Shown here piece after piece: positions 47,304 to 56,097 of a stretch of 64,000 nucleotides of DNA. Location: the NCBI RefSeq assembly GCF_002632615.1, contig NZ_NITZ01000009.1, positions 82,677 through 146,676 on the forward strand, in the 5' to 3' direction. Numbering within the stretch: position 1 is the stretch's first letter; every line of letters begins with the position of its first letter. This stretch comes from Xenorhabdus miraniensis (GTDB lineage: Bacteria > Pseudomonadota > Gammaproteobacteria > Enterobacterales > Enterobacteriaceae). The notes beneath the pieces were generated by a model. The model saw only the letters and a list, made by a program, of their open reading frames with translations, had not been told where the DNA came from and searched no databases. The translations under genes were made by a program, and so were the position numbers.

Positions 47304-48671
47304 TTATTTGATTATCTCATAACACGGCTCATAAGCAGTACCTCCCGGAAGTTTCATGCGATCTTGCTCCACAAAATCTTCTAGCAAGTTATCCATACAG
47401 TGCATAATGTCAGCATCACCGTGGATCTTGAATGCCCCGTATTTCTCTATGGCATGAATACCCACTTCTTTTACATTACCTGCCACAATGCCAGAAAATG
47501 CGCATCGCAATGCTGACGCAAGTTTCTCAGGTGGTTGATTTGGATATAAATTCAGGTTAGCCATGTTGTCATGGGCTGGATTGAATGGAGATTGTAAATC
47601 AGGGCTGATTTTCAATGACCAGTTGAAGCTGTAAGCATCTCCGGTAGAACGGCGATTCTCTTTGACGTTTGGCATCGCCCTTTTCATTATACGTGCGACT
47701 TCTGATGGTGCATCCATAATAATGCGGTAGTAGTGACGAGCCTGTTTTCCCAAAGTATTAACGATAAACTCATCTAACGCGTGGAAGTAATCGGCACTCT
47801 CTTTGGGGCCTGTTAAGACCAGTGGCAGAACCTGATCTTTATTTTCAGGATTCATCAGGATAGCCAGCAAATACAGCAGTTCTTCTGCCGTACCCACGCC
47901 GCCGGGGAAGATAATAATACCGTGAGCAATACGGACAAAGGCTTCCAGACGTTTTTCGATGTCAGGCATGATAATCAGCTCATTCACCAACGGGTTGGGA
48001 GGTTCTGCCGCGATAATTGAAGGCTCTGTAATACCGACGAACCGACTGTTTTTATAATTCTGCTGGGCATGCCCTACCGCAGCGCCTTTCATTGGGGCTT
48101 CCATTGCTCCCGGGCCACAACCTGTACAGATATTCAGTTCGCGTAACCCCAGCTCATTCCCTACCTTGCGCCCATATAAATACTCTTTTTCATTGATGGA
48201 ATGACCGCCCCAACAAACAATCATATTCGGATCTTCTGAGATATGCAGGGCGTTAGCGTTGCGCAGGATGGAGAAAATGGTGCTGGTAATATGTGTACCA
48301 TTTTCCATATTTAAATTGTGAGCTTTCTGTGCATTGGTAATTTGCGCGTGAACGAACAAAATATCCCTTAACACTGCGAACAGATTTGCTTGCAGGGAAC
48401 GGATGATTTTACCATCAACAAAAGCGTCTTCCGGTGGATTGACTAACTCCAGCTTTACGCCGCGTTCTCTGCGCAGTACGTTGATATCAAAATCTTCATA
48501 TTTTGACAGCAATTCTTTACTGTTATCGGTTTGGCTTCCAGAATTAAGAACCGCCAGTGAACAGTTACGAAAAAGGCGGTATAAATCACTACTTGCGGTA
48601 CGCTTAAGCGTATCTACTTCAAGCTGAGAGAGTAAATCCATCGATCCCAATGGATTGACATGTGTAATCAA
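47304..48671 (-). CDS. ppnN: Pyrimidine/purine nucleotide 5'-monophosphate nucleosidase
   Basis: PpnN (YgdH) splits nucleoside monophosphates into base and ribose-5-phosphate and is stimulated by (p)ppGpp in E. coli. It has 455 residues with the LOG-type motif [15 protein letters not shown] and the arginine segment [13 protein letters not shown]. It matches the E. coli protein over its full length. xni lies 78 bases downstream on the same strand. Confidence 0.95.
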   Translation of the reverse strand: MITHVNPLGSMDLLSQLEVDTLKRTASSDLYRLFRNCSLAVLNSGSQTDNSKELLSKYEDFDINVLRRERGVKLELVNPPEDAFVDGKIIRSLQANLFAVLRDILFVHAQITNAQKAHNLNMENGTHITSTIFSILRNANALHISEDPNMIVCWGGHSINEKEYLYGRKVGNELGLRELNICTGCGPGAMEAPMKGAAVGHAQQNYKNSRFVGITEPSIIAAEPPNPLVNELIIMPDIEKRLEAFVRIAHGIIIFPGGVGTAEELLYLLAILMNPENKDQVLPLVLTGPKESADYFHALDEFIVNTLGKQARHYYRIIMDAPSEVARIMKRAMPNVKENRRSTGDAYSFNWSLKISPDLQSPFNPAHDNMANLNLYPNQPPEKLASALRCAFSGIVAGNVKEVGIHAIEKYGAFKIHGDADIMHCMDNLLEDFVEQDRMKLPGGTAYEPCYEIIK

Positions 48672-48917
48672 GAATGACTCCTTTTACCCCTTATAGGGGT
48701 TCCTCAATAATGATTTATACCCTCTATCTTTCAAATTGCTGCTTTATTGCGTCCACTCCTTCCAGCGATATAACGAAATAACATGATGTTACCTTATGAC
48801 AGTTATCTCAGTTTCTGGGGAATTAGCTTATTTGCCGTCACAGCAACCTGAAATTTATTGGGTATAACTGATTTCATCCAGCAGTCTGGTTACCCATTGC
48901 TAATCAAATTGATTTGA

Positions 48918-49763
48918 TTATTGACGGGCTAACCTTCCTATTGCTGGAGTAAATTCTTCGTTACTGCGCCACGGATTGATATCCAACCCTCCCCGGCGGG
49001 TATAACGTGCATAAACAGTGAGTTTTTCAGGCACGCATAATGTCATTAAGTCATTGAAAATACGCTCGACACATTGTTCATGAAATTCATTGTGATGGCG
49101 GAAAGAAACTAAGTAGCGCAATAACTTTTCCTGATCGATTCTGGCGCCTTTATAGTGGATCATGACAGATCCCCAGTCTGGCTGATTAGTGATCAGGCAG
49201 TTTGATTTTAGCAAATGACTCACTAAAGTTTCTTCAACAATAGGGCCAATGGCTGCATTGTTAAGATAATCGCGACTGAACTGATAATCATCAATTTCAA
49301 TATCCTGATTATCGATACATTTTCCTGTAAATTCGGCAATTGGCTGCTGACTGAAGTTGTGGAGGGGATGTAAGACAACGTCGATATTGCCATTGGCACA
49401 CGCAGATAAATCCTGTTGCAGCGTTTTTTGTACGGTTTCCCAATCAGCAAAGCGGGTTTGGTTAAAACTATTCAAATAAAGCTTAAAGCTTTTTGATTCG
49501 ATAAGGTTTTCGCTGGTGGCATCCAGACTGACATGACCAATAGCAACTTGAGGAACACCGCGTGCGTTGAGCCAGGAAAGTTCGTACATCGTCCAGATAT
49601 CGGCACCATGAAAAGGAATACTTTCAGGGAATAGTCCAAGCGGTTCACGGTTCATGCTGCGGGGAACCGCTTGCAGTAAAGTCGGATCGTAGTTGTCGCG
49701 GTAGGGAGTGGGTTTACCTAACGTGAGTTGAGCGAGTGCCTGATTATCCTGATATAAAGACAT
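48918..49763 (-). CDS. queF: NADPH-dependent 7-cyano-7-deazaguanine reductase
   Basis: QueF reduces preQ0 to preQ1 in queuosine synthesis. It has 281 residues of the long, two-domain type. The nucleophilic cysteine is C189 in [17 protein letters not shown], and [17 protein letters not shown] is the QueF signature. Its neighbours ppnN and syd match E. coli synteny. Confidence 0.96.
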   Translation of the reverse strand: MSLYQDNQALAQLTLGKPTPYRDNYDPTLLQAVPRSMNREPLGLFPESIPFHGADIWTMYELSWLNARGVPQVAIGHVSLDATSENLIESKSFKLYLNSFNQTRFADWETVQKTLQQDLSACANGNIDVVLHPLHNFSQQPIAEFTGKCIDNQDIEIDDYQFSRDYLNNAAIGPIVEETLVSHLLKSNCLITNQPDWGSVMIHYKGARIDQEKLLRYLVSFRHHNEFHEQCVERIFNDLMTLCVPEKLTVYARYTRRGGLDINPWRSNEEFTPAIGRLARQ

Positions 49764-49851
49764 TAAGATTCCTTAAAATTGGTAAATCATTATGTTTGAG
49801 GTAGACCGTAGTTTATCAAGGAATCCTGAATGGTCGTATTTTTATTGTGCA

Positions 49852-50025
49852 TTATTCTCCGTACTCATCGAGCCATTTTAGCGCTGCTTCTGCAAGGCTA
49901 AGCCTTTTTTCTTCAATAGATGTACTGTAGTCTCGTGACTTACCATCAATTGTGCGGGTAATCAAATGACGTTTATATCGTTCTGGCAGGGTTTCTCTTT
50001 TTTTTCTCCATACTTTTATGGTCAT
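49852..50025 (-). CDS. Small hypothetical protein, 57 residues
   Basis: This short ORF runs from ATG 50025 (MTIKVWRKKRETLPERYK) to TAA at 49852 (ending KWLDEYGE). The product is charged and soluble, basic at the N-terminus and acidic at the C-terminus, and has a possible helix near residues 43-54. No clear RBS precedes the ATG. I recognise no family. It lies alone between queF and the cholesterol-oxidase-like gene, with about 90 bases before it and 170 after. It may be a genuine small protein or a relic. Confidence 0.4.
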   Translation of the reverse strand: MTIKVWRKKRETLPERYKRHLITRTIDGKSRDYSTSIEEKRLSLAEAALKWLDEYGE

Positions 50026-50156
50026 ACCCAATGGATTTCAGATGCGGCATGATGATAAGGAAGTTAAATCCCAGAAAGCATAATTCATGATGTGGTTGCC
50101 ATGTCATTGTGAAGCATCGTGTAACTAACGAAATTATAATTTGAAAGCCTATGGAT

Positions 50157-50184
50157 ATAGTAGATATAAAAATATATCTACTAT
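50157..50184. terminator. Perfect 12-bp hairpin downstream of the cholesterol-oxidase-like gene
   Basis: ATAGTAGATATA pairs perfectly with TATATCTACTAT around four A residues. It begins 15 bases after the stop of the minus-strand oxidase. There is no T-run on that side, so it may be a 3' mRNA stem rather than a classical terminator. Confidence 0.5.
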
Positions 50185-50198
50185 TTGTTAAGATGCCT

Positions 50199-51890
50199 TT
50201 ATTCAGAAAGTAATTTATCTAATAATGGCGATCTGAATATGTGATGTGGATCGTATTTCTTCAATGCAGAAATTGTTGAAACCCAATTGTTATCGGCAGG
50301 CAATCCATCAGTGAATGAAGCTGGAATTATTTTGGTTAAAACTTCTTTATCTTCCCACGCAACGTTGGTGCCATAAGCCCAACCTTTACTCCATTCAACA
50401 CGGGCTGAGGCATAAGAACCCTCAAATTCTTTAAATAGCCACTGTTCAAATTGGCGGCAAAATTCAATGGCATAAGGTGTGTTTGGAAAGGTCAATATAT
50501 CGAGCCAGACTGCAACATCCCATTCAGGCTGATCTAAACGGGGACGGATTGCAGATAAACTGGGAACAACCGCCTTTTCATGTAGGACGTCGGCAGGATC
50601 ATCTAATCCAGTGACTCTGATTTCAATAGGGCCATTGATGGGATATCGCCCCTGATTTGCAAATTCACGCATTAATTTTTGCCATTCGGTATAAAATTCA
50701 TTCAAAACGCGCTGGATATCAGCACGGCGCGTTAATACCGCATAGCCATTTGCTGTAACACGCAGTGTTGTGGGTTTCACATACAGCAATAGGTTTTTAC
50801 TCCAACCCCAAATATCTTTTCCATGGCCTTGTAAAGCGGTATTTGCCAGTTGATATTGCATCTCACCGACCAGAGGCGTTATTGCAGGGAAACCGGAAAG
50901 AATGTCATCCACGATATTCGATATGGCTGGTGAGATATTATCGGAAAATGGATAGTTATAGGGTGTTTTAACCTCAACGCTGGCAGCCGGTTTGGTTGGT
51001 GCCACACTCCAGACTTTTAACCATGGGAGGTTTGTGAAAGGAAATAAAATAATCTCAGCCCGACCGCTTTTATTTAGAAAATGACTAAAAGTTCGATTGC
51101 TTTCTGGAAATTCGGCATCGGCAAATAATTCCGCCGCTGAGATATTAGTGAAGCTTTGGCAGCGTAAGCGTTGATTTTTACCAGACTGAAACTGGACTTC
51201 TAAAATCAGGGAACAACCTAAGTGAGTTAATAGTGGTGCACAATTTGGATCACTTCGCTCAAAATGCTTGATAGTATATTGCTGGTTTTCTGCATCCCAC
51301 ACAACAGCAGACAGGGACAATATTGTGTTACTCAGAGAGCCATATGTGTGCCCGGGAAGTGGCGTTTCGTCCACTGCTTTAATGGCAGTTCCATGCCCGC
51401 CTATCGCGAGAACGCCCCCTAATGTTAAATCACCGGGAGCTGGTGTTGCGGTGAAACCAAGATTTTGATCCTCCATTTGAGTCATTAGTGTTTCCATCAA
51501 TATACCCGTTTGTGCGGTTACGATAGAAAATTGGGAACGGTGTTCGATATTGACGTGAGTAAAATGCTCAGAGAGATCCATCAACATAATACGATTTTTG
51601 AAGCTTTGCCCTGATTCCAGGATCAATGGTGACCAATTATGAGATTGTCCGACAATTCTTAGCTTATAATTTTCCTTCCATGCCCAATTGACGACTGAAA
51701 TAACCTCTTCAGCAGAACGAGGTATACAGCATGGTACATTGTGAGCCTGAACTTCTCCTGACCAATTTTTAAAGTTTAAATTTTTCCAGATAATATGGTC
51801 AGGAAAATGAGGCAAGTGATATTCTGGCTCAGTAATAATGTTATCTTGTAAGTAATTTTCATCTTGTCGATTTATATCTGATGTGGTCAT
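50199..51890 (-). CDS. VAO-family FAD oxidase, cholesterol oxidase (BCO2)-like
   Basis: This 563-residue flavoprotein has an N-terminal PCMH-type FAD-binding domain (IPRSAEEVISVVNWAWKEN, then RIVGQSHNWSPL with H84 as a candidate flavin-linking histidine, and GFTATPAPGDLTLGGVLAIG with GGHGTAI). A C-terminal cap domain includes GLDDPADVLHEKAVVPSLSAIRP and EWDVAVWLDILTFPNTPYA. This layout resembles type II cholesterol oxidase of Brevibacterium, which oxidises 3-beta-hydroxysterols. No signal peptide is visible. The physiological substrate is not shown; bacteria of this group make no sterols, so an insect host sterol is a reasonable guess. It stands alone with long AT-rich flanks. Confidence 0.75.
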   Translation of the reverse strand: MTTSDINRQDENYLQDNIITEPEYHLPHFPDHIIWKNLNFKNWSGEVQAHNVPCCIPRSAEEVISVVNWAWKENYKLRIVGQSHNWSPLILESGQSFKNRIMLMDLSEHFTHVNIEHRSQFSIVTAQTGILMETLMTQMEDQNLGFTATPAPGDLTLGGVLAIGGHGTAIKAVDETPLPGHTYGSLSNTILSLSAVVWDAENQQYTIKHFERSDPNCAPLLTHLGCSLILEVQFQSGKNQRLRCQSFTNISAAELFADAEFPESNRTFSHFLNKSGRAEIILFPFTNLPWLKVWSVAPTKPAASVEVKTPYNYPFSDNISPAISNIVDDILSGFPAITPLVGEMQYQLANTALQGHGKDIWGWSKNLLLYVKPTTLRVTANGYAVLTRRADIQRVLNEFYTEWQKLMREFANQGRYPINGPIEIRVTGLDDPADVLHEKAVVPSLSAIRPRLDQPEWDVAVWLDILTFPNTPYAIEFCRQFEQWLFKEFEGSYASARVEWSKGWAYGTNVAWEDKEVLTKIIPASFTDGLPADNNWVSTISALKKYDPHHIFRSPLLDKLLSE

Positions 51891-52397
51891 TATTTGTCAC
51901 CTTAATTTTTATTTTGTGAGTTTTGGGTTCTTTAATATGAATTTAAAACTAAATCCGTTTATTACGGGATTATTTACTATGAACATTAAAAGGTCATTCC
52001 GCCTTTAGGCAGTGGGGATCATCTGTTAATATTTATTTTATCTCTGATATGTACTTGATGCGATATGGATGACATATAGTCGTCATTAAATGCTTTAAAT
52101 TTCAGACTTGTGAAGAAATTCAGAAAACATAAATTTTGTTGAAATTAAATAATATGGGTTAATGATGAGGATAATAGAAAGTTTTATAGGTCAGATACGA
52201 AAATGATCTCATTTTTAGCATTTATTGGAATAGATGACAGGTATTCAGATGAAGGAAGTCATATCAACACTTTTTCATAACAATGGTAACTTTCATAACA
52301 ATGGTAACATCACTCTTCGGTTGTTATTTTGCTAAAAAACGTATAGGAATAAGTAGGATAACATTATAAACCTGAAAATGATGGATGATATAATCAT
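51891..52397. other. AT-rich intergenic region between the oxidase and syd
   Basis: This stretch of 507 bases holds no gene that I can support. It should contain the divergent promoters of the oxidase gene and syd. The only distinct structure is the 18-bp tandem duplication at 52273-52308. Confidence 0.5.
52273..52308 (+). repeat. Perfect 18-bp tandem duplication upstream of syd
   Basis: TTTCATAACAATGGTAAC occurs twice without a mismatch, 90-125 bases before the syd start. Confidence 0.95.
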
Positions 52398-52964
52398 ATG
52401 ACCTTTAATGTGACAGAAGCTAATGTGACAGAAGCTCTCTCTGGCTTCACCCAACGCTATGTTGAATTGTGGCAAGAGAAGACAGGTTTTCCGCCAGCCA
52501 GCAGTGATCTGTATGGCATACCTTCACCCTGTATTGAACGTACCGGAGATGGTGTAGTGCATTGGCTTCCCCAGCCGTTTTCTGTCCGGGAAAAACTCCA
52601 GAAGGTCGAAACAGCGCTGGATATTTGTTTGCAAAGTGCTATCCATGATTACTATGTGACGCAACTTGCGGGTGATATGACGGCCAGTTTTGAAGGGCAG
52701 AATTTCAGTTTGATTCAGGTATGGAGTGAAGATGATTTTATTCGGTTACAGGAAAACCTAATTGGTCATCTTGTCACACAGAAGCGGTTAAAGCTCTCAC
52801 CAACCGTATTTATTGGCACGACTGATTCTGATATGGGGCTGATTTCTGTATGTAATCTGACCGGCCAGGTGATTCTGGAGCAGTTTGGCAGTAACGAGAG
52901 GACAATGTTATCTGCAAATCTGGCAAGTTTCCTTTCAGTTATCAATCCCGTTGTGTGCAGTTAG
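52398..52964 (+). CDS. syd: SecY-interacting protein Syd
   Basis: Syd is a small peripheral membrane protein that binds SecY and SecA and checks translocon assembly. It has 188 residues. YGIPSPCIERTGDGVVHWLPQPF, IHDYYVTQLAGDM and SEDDFIRLQENLIGHLVTQKRLKL match E. coli. The N-terminus has an extra NVTEA repeat created by a perfect 15-bp duplication at 52406-52435, and the stop codon lies inside a 20-bp duplication at the 3' end. The RBS is weak. Confidence 0.93.
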   Translation: MTFNVTEANVTEALSGFTQRYVELWQEKTGFPPASSDLYGIPSPCIERTGDGVVHWLPQPFSVREKLQKVETALDICLQSAIHDYYVTQLAGDMTASFEGQNFSLIQVWSEDDFIRLQENLIGHLVTQKRLKLSPTVFIGTTDSDMGLISVCNLTGQVILEQFGSNERTMLSANLASFLSVINPVVCS

Positions 52965-52991
52965 TTGCAGATGTGTGCAGTCACTTGCAGA
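52952..52991 (+). repeat. 20-bp tandem duplication spanning the syd stop codon
   Basis: TGTGTGCAGTTAGTTGCAGA is followed by the same 20 bases with two changes. The syd stop TAG is within the first copy, so the second copy is non-coding. Confidence 0.92.
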
Positions 52992-53007
52992 TATTAGTTT
53001 GATCTTT

Positions 53008-53025
53008 TGTAAGAGATATCTCACA
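53008..53025. promoter_or_regulatory. UvrY/SirA (GacA-type) binding box upstream of csrB
   Basis: TGTAAGAGATATCTCACA is an 18-bp inverted repeat matching the TGTAAG-N6-CTTACA consensus bound by the BarA/UvrY response regulator, with one change in the right half. It lies about 170 bases before the predicted csrB start, a distance typical for this operator. This is strong support for csrB and for BarA-UvrY control. Confidence 0.85.
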
Positions 53026-53049
53026 TGGTGCGTGAGATATTTCTTTTAA
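53016..53049 (+). terminator. Hairpin downstream of syd sharing an arm with the UvrY box
   Basis: ATATCTCAC (53016-53024) pairs perfectly with GTGAGATAT (53032-53040) around a 7-base loop and is followed by TTCTTTT. It may terminate syd. Its left arm is also the right half of the UvrY operator. Confidence 0.6.
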
Positions 53050-53192
53050 TCACAAAGTGAATATTAGCGCGTGAAATTATTTCTATTTTATATCAATATC
53101 ATACAGAATGTGACAGCAGTATCCTTTTTACCATCGTACTGACGGTTCCTGTTCGGTTGCTTGTTCCAACCGCCCAAATCATAGATCCTTTT

Positions 53193-53460
53193 ACTGTTCC
53201 GTAAGGGATCACAGCAAAACAATAACCAGGGAATAAACCCATCGGGAAGATGGTTCAGGGAAGGTCAGGTAGAGGCAGGATCGCCAAATGCCATTATCGC
53301 CGGATACTATCAGTATAATAATTGAGCAGTACAACGATTAAGTAAAGGATGACAGACAAGGAAGTATTTTTGTCAGGGAATGAGCAGGAAGCGATTGATT
53401 TAGCAGGATTGCTATGACAGATAAATTAAGAGGAGGGATTTTATCTCTCCTCTTTTTTTA
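53193..53460 (+). ncRNA. csrB: CsrB regulatory RNA (CsrA sponge)
   Basis: CsrB sequesters the translational repressor CsrA. The region lies between syd and yqcC, exactly the E. coli csrB position. It contains eleven GGA motifs before the terminator, several in hairpin loops (CATC-GGGA-GATG, AGCA-GGAT-TGCT). A TTGCTT/ATAGAT pair with 18-base spacing (53157-53186) suggests +1 near 53193. The 3' end is a strong terminator: AGAGGAGGGA pairs with TCTCTCCTCT (53429-53453), followed by seven T residues. No ORF is present. The 5' end is uncertain by tens of bases. Confidence 0.85.
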
Positions 53461-53615
53461 TCATCCTTAAACCATCTCTTGAAGGGGTGGTCATTGTTTC
53501 ATTTTATCCTATCGCAAGTTTTCCGCTGAAATCGTATCAATGATACTCTTATGTTCTAATGACATGGTGGCAGCTTTTGTCATCTGAGCCACAGCTAAGC
53601 ATCAGACGAAAAATC

Positions 53616-53942
53616 ATGAGTATCGAGAAACAAATTCTAAATCAATTACAGTCCATTGAAGTCACCATGAAAGCGGTAGGCTTATGGCAGAATTATCCTC
53701 CTAAACCAGAATCTTTTGAAAGTACCGAGCCTTTTTCCATTGATACGATGTCAGCGGAAGAGTGGCTACAATGGGTATTAATTCCAAGAATGCGCGCCTT
53801 AATAGAACAAAAAGCCAACTTGCCGACGGCATTTTCGATCGCCCCGTATTTTGAGGAAGTTTATAAAGAAGAAACAGAACGTTATTTACCTTTACTTGAA
53901 CACTTGCGAGCATTGGACAACCTGTTTATGCAGGACATTTGA
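53616..53942 (+). CDS. yqcC: YqcC family protein (DUF446)
   Basis: This 108-residue soluble protein starts at ATG 53616, which matches the E. coli start; the frame is open 19 codons upstream. The block PFSIDTMSAEEWLQWVLIPRMRALIEQK is the family core. It precedes truC by one base, as in E. coli. The function is unknown. Confidence 0.93.
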   Translation: MSIEKQILNQLQSIEVTMKAVGLWQNYPPKPESFESTEPFSIDTMSAEEWLQWVLIPRMRALIEQKANLPTAFSIAPYFEEVYKEETERYLPLLEHLRALDNLFMQDI

Positions 53943-53943
53943 T

Positions 53944-54714
53944 ATGCTGGATATTATTTATCAGGACGAACATCTTGTTGCAGTTAATAAGCCTGCGGGT
54001 TGGTTAGTCCATCGCAGTTGGCTGGCGCGCCATGAAACTGTTTTTGTGATGCAGACGCTGCGCGATCAAATAGGGCAGCATGTTTTTCCTGTCCATCGTT
54101 TGGACAGGCCGACATCTGGTGTCTTATTAATGGCGCTTTCAAGTGAAGTGGCCAGAACACTTGCACAACAATTTGAATTCCACGATATACAAAAAACGTA
54201 TCATGCTGTTGTGCGGGGTTATGTTGAAGGTGATGATATTATCGACTACGCCTTAATGGAACAGTTGGACAAAATTGCGGATAAATTTGCTGATCCAGAC
54301 CGGGAAGCACAGTCAGCAATTACGCATTACCGTTCATTGGCAAAAGTTGAGTGTCCGGTTGAAATAGGGCGTTACCCGACATCACGTTTCAGCCTGTTGG
54401 AGCTGATGCCCAAAACAGGTCGTAAGCATCAATTGCGACGTCATATGGCACATATTCGGCATCCCATCATCGGGGATACCACGCACGGCGATTTGCGGCA
54501 AAATCGAGGAGTTGCTAAATATTATCAGATTGGCAGATTAATGCTGCATGCCAGCCACCTTCGGCTCAAGCATCCCGTGACAGGAGAAGATCTTCTTTTA
54601 ACCGCCCGGTGGGATCTATCGTGGCAGCATTTGCTTGAACAATTTGGCTGGCAGGGTATGGTGCCTGATTTGGAATGTTTAGCTACTCATAAATGTTTAA
54701 CGACTCATAAATGA
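53944..54714 (+). CDS. truC: tRNA pseudouridine(65) synthase TruC
   Basis: TruC makes pseudouridine 65 in several tRNAs. It has 256 residues from ATG 53944, and the frame is open further upstream. The catalytic aspartate is D54 in [12 protein letters not shown], and [24 protein letters not shown] is the conserved RluA-family segment. The C-terminus ends in an LATHK-LTTHK repeat made by an 18-bp duplication (54675-54710). Confidence 0.95.
   Translation: MLDIIYQDEHLVAVNKPAGWLVHRSWLARHETVFVMQTLRDQIGQHVFPVHRLDRPTSGVLLMALSSEVARTLAQQFEFHDIQKTYHAVVRGYVEGDDIIDYALMEQLDKIADKFADPDREAQSAITHYRSLAKVECPVEIGRYPTSRFSLLELMPKTGRKHQLRRHMAHIRHPIIGDTTHGDLRQNRGVAKYYQIGRLMLHASHLRLKHPVTGEDLLLTARWDLSWQHLLEQFGWQGMVPDLECLATHKCLTTHK
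54675..54710 (+). repeat. 18-bp tandem duplication at the truC 3' end
   Basis: ATGTTTAGCTACTCATAA is followed by the same unit with two changes. It adds six residues just before the stop codon of truC. Confidence 0.9.
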
Positions 54715-54749
54715 ACGTAGTATCAAACCGATTAAAGAGATCAATATCT

Positions 54750-55196
54750 ATGGCAAAGATTGGTATTTTCGTTGGTACAGTTTATGGCAATGCGCTGGCA
54801 GTTGCGGAAGAAGCACAGCAGATCCTCAGGCAGCAAGGGCATGAGGTTGAGATCTTTGAAGATGCAACCTTAGCGCAATGGCGAGAGTATCTGCAACAAA
54901 TTGTTTTAGTTGTCACTTCGACGACAGGGCAAGGCGATCTGCCTGATAATATCCAGCCGCTTTATGTAGAGTTGAATGATAAGTTGGGCTATCAGCCCGA
55001 TTTGCGTTATGGCGTAATTGCGCTGGGTGACAGCAGTTACGACACTTTCTGTGGTGGTGGTCGTACCTTTGATAAATTGTTACAGGAGCAGGGAGCCAAA
55101 CGAATCGGGGATATGCTGCTGATTGATGCTATTGAGGTAGTTGAACCTGAGGTCTTCGCCCAGAACTGGATTGAGGAGTGGGGAACTTTGCTGTAG
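54750..55196 (+). CDS. yqcA: Flavodoxin YqcA
   Basis: This small FMN-binding electron carrier of the short-chain flavodoxin type has 148 residues. The phosphate loop [15 protein letters not shown] is at the N-terminus, and [14 protein letters not shown] and [18 protein letters not shown] form the flavin pocket. I chose ATG 54750 to match the E. coli start. It is the last gene in this block that follows the E. coli order from this locus. Confidence 0.94.
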   Translation: MAKIGIFVGTVYGNALAVAEEAQQILRQQGHEVEIFEDATLAQWREYLQQIVLVVTSTTGQGDLPDNIQPLYVELNDKLGYQPDLRYGVIALGDSSYDTFCGGGRTFDKLLQEQGAKRIGDMLLIDAIEVVEPEVFAQNWIEEWGTLL

Positions 55197-55207
55197 AAAA
55201 ATGCGTT

Positions 55208-55267
55208 GTCACACCGCTTATACCTTTACCTTGGCTTGAAATGCAAGAGGATAAGCGGTGTTGTGAC
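55208..55267. terminator. Long inverted repeat between convergent yqcA and yaeH
   Basis: GTCACACCGCTTAT pairs with ATAAGCGGTGTTGTGAC (three-base bulge) over a loop of about 29 bases. It lies between the stops of two convergent genes and lacks a strong T-run. It probably acts as a bidirectional transcription end. Confidence 0.55.
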
Positions 55268-55280
55268 ATTGCTGACGTGA

Positions 55281-55667
55281 TTATTTACGGGTCAGCTTTT
55301 CCAAATCTGCTTCGATTTCTGCAATCTTATTGGCAACAACATGCTCAAGATGACGTAAGTCGTCGAGGATTTTGTGTTTCAAATCCACTTCGATCTGGTC
55401 ACGTCTGCAAATTTGATCCAGCTCTTCGATCACATAACGCAGGTTGGTGTTGATCTCTTTGACTTCTTTGTAACCTTGCCCGGAATGATCGTCAGAGATG
55501 GTTTTCAACTGGCGTGGGTACTTAAATTTAACGCTCTTGGCGAAGAACTCGCCTTTGTCCTTGCGGAAATAAATCTTCAGAATGTCGTTGTTAGCTTCCT
55601 GACGGAGGCTATAGCGATCAATATCTTCAGGATGCGTGATCCCCAAACTTTTCAAATTATCGTACAT
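55281..55667 (-). CDS. yaeH: DUF3461 family protein YaeH
   Basis: This 128-residue soluble protein is almost identical to E. coli YaeH ([54 protein letters not shown]). The C-terminal half is probably helical. The function is unknown. In E. coli it also sits close to dapD, but yqcA is far away there, so a synteny join lies between 55197 and 55280. Confidence 0.94.
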   Translation of the reverse strand: MYDNLKSLGITHPEDIDRYSLRQEANNDILKIYFRKDKGEFFAKSVKFKYPRQLKTISDDHSGQGYKEVKEINTNLRYVIEELDQICRRDQIEVDLKHKILDDLRHLEHVVANKIAEIEADLEKLTRK

Positions 55668-55864
55668 AGCGCGTCACCTAGTCACCTAAATGAAATGGAA
55701 AAGGCAAAAGAAATAGTGGATTTATTATCCATTTCGTAATTGTTAAAAGTCAATCGGTTAATGGCGATTGAGGGGAGCTACACAAAAATTAGCGCAATGA
55801 TGTCGCTTGAAACTCCCCATAAATATACATATGATCAGCTCATAATAATGACGGGGCCTTGATC

Positions 55865-56093
55865 GTGGATTATGAACATGGACTAGAGATCTTACTAGAT
55901 CTTCATTGCCAATGAGTTAATAGGGATGATGGTTATTGGTGGGAAATATAAGGGTCGTATAGTATACGATCATATGCACAGAAACTCGCATGATAAAGGA
56001 GTACCACACGAGTTCATGTCACCTTATCAATTAATTGAAGACTTTTTTGCTAAAATTGACGAGGTCATAGCTGAGAGAGAATCTAGAGGTTAG
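55865..56093 (+). pseudogene. Broken TumE-like (DUF6516) toxin gene
   Basis: A GTG ORF starts MDYEHGLEILLDLHCQ and stops after 16 codons. A different frame then reads GGKYKGRIVYDHMHRN and PYQLIEDFFAKIDEVIAERES to a TAG four bases before the next gene. The C-terminal pattern (V-DH-H, then EF-S--QL-EDF) resembles the end of DUF6516/TumE-type toxins, and the start resembles their N-terminus. The middle, which in the family contains the GYW-like segment, is mostly deleted, with a frameshift. I infer an inactivated toxin. Confidence 0.55.
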
Positions 56094-56097
56094 TAAA

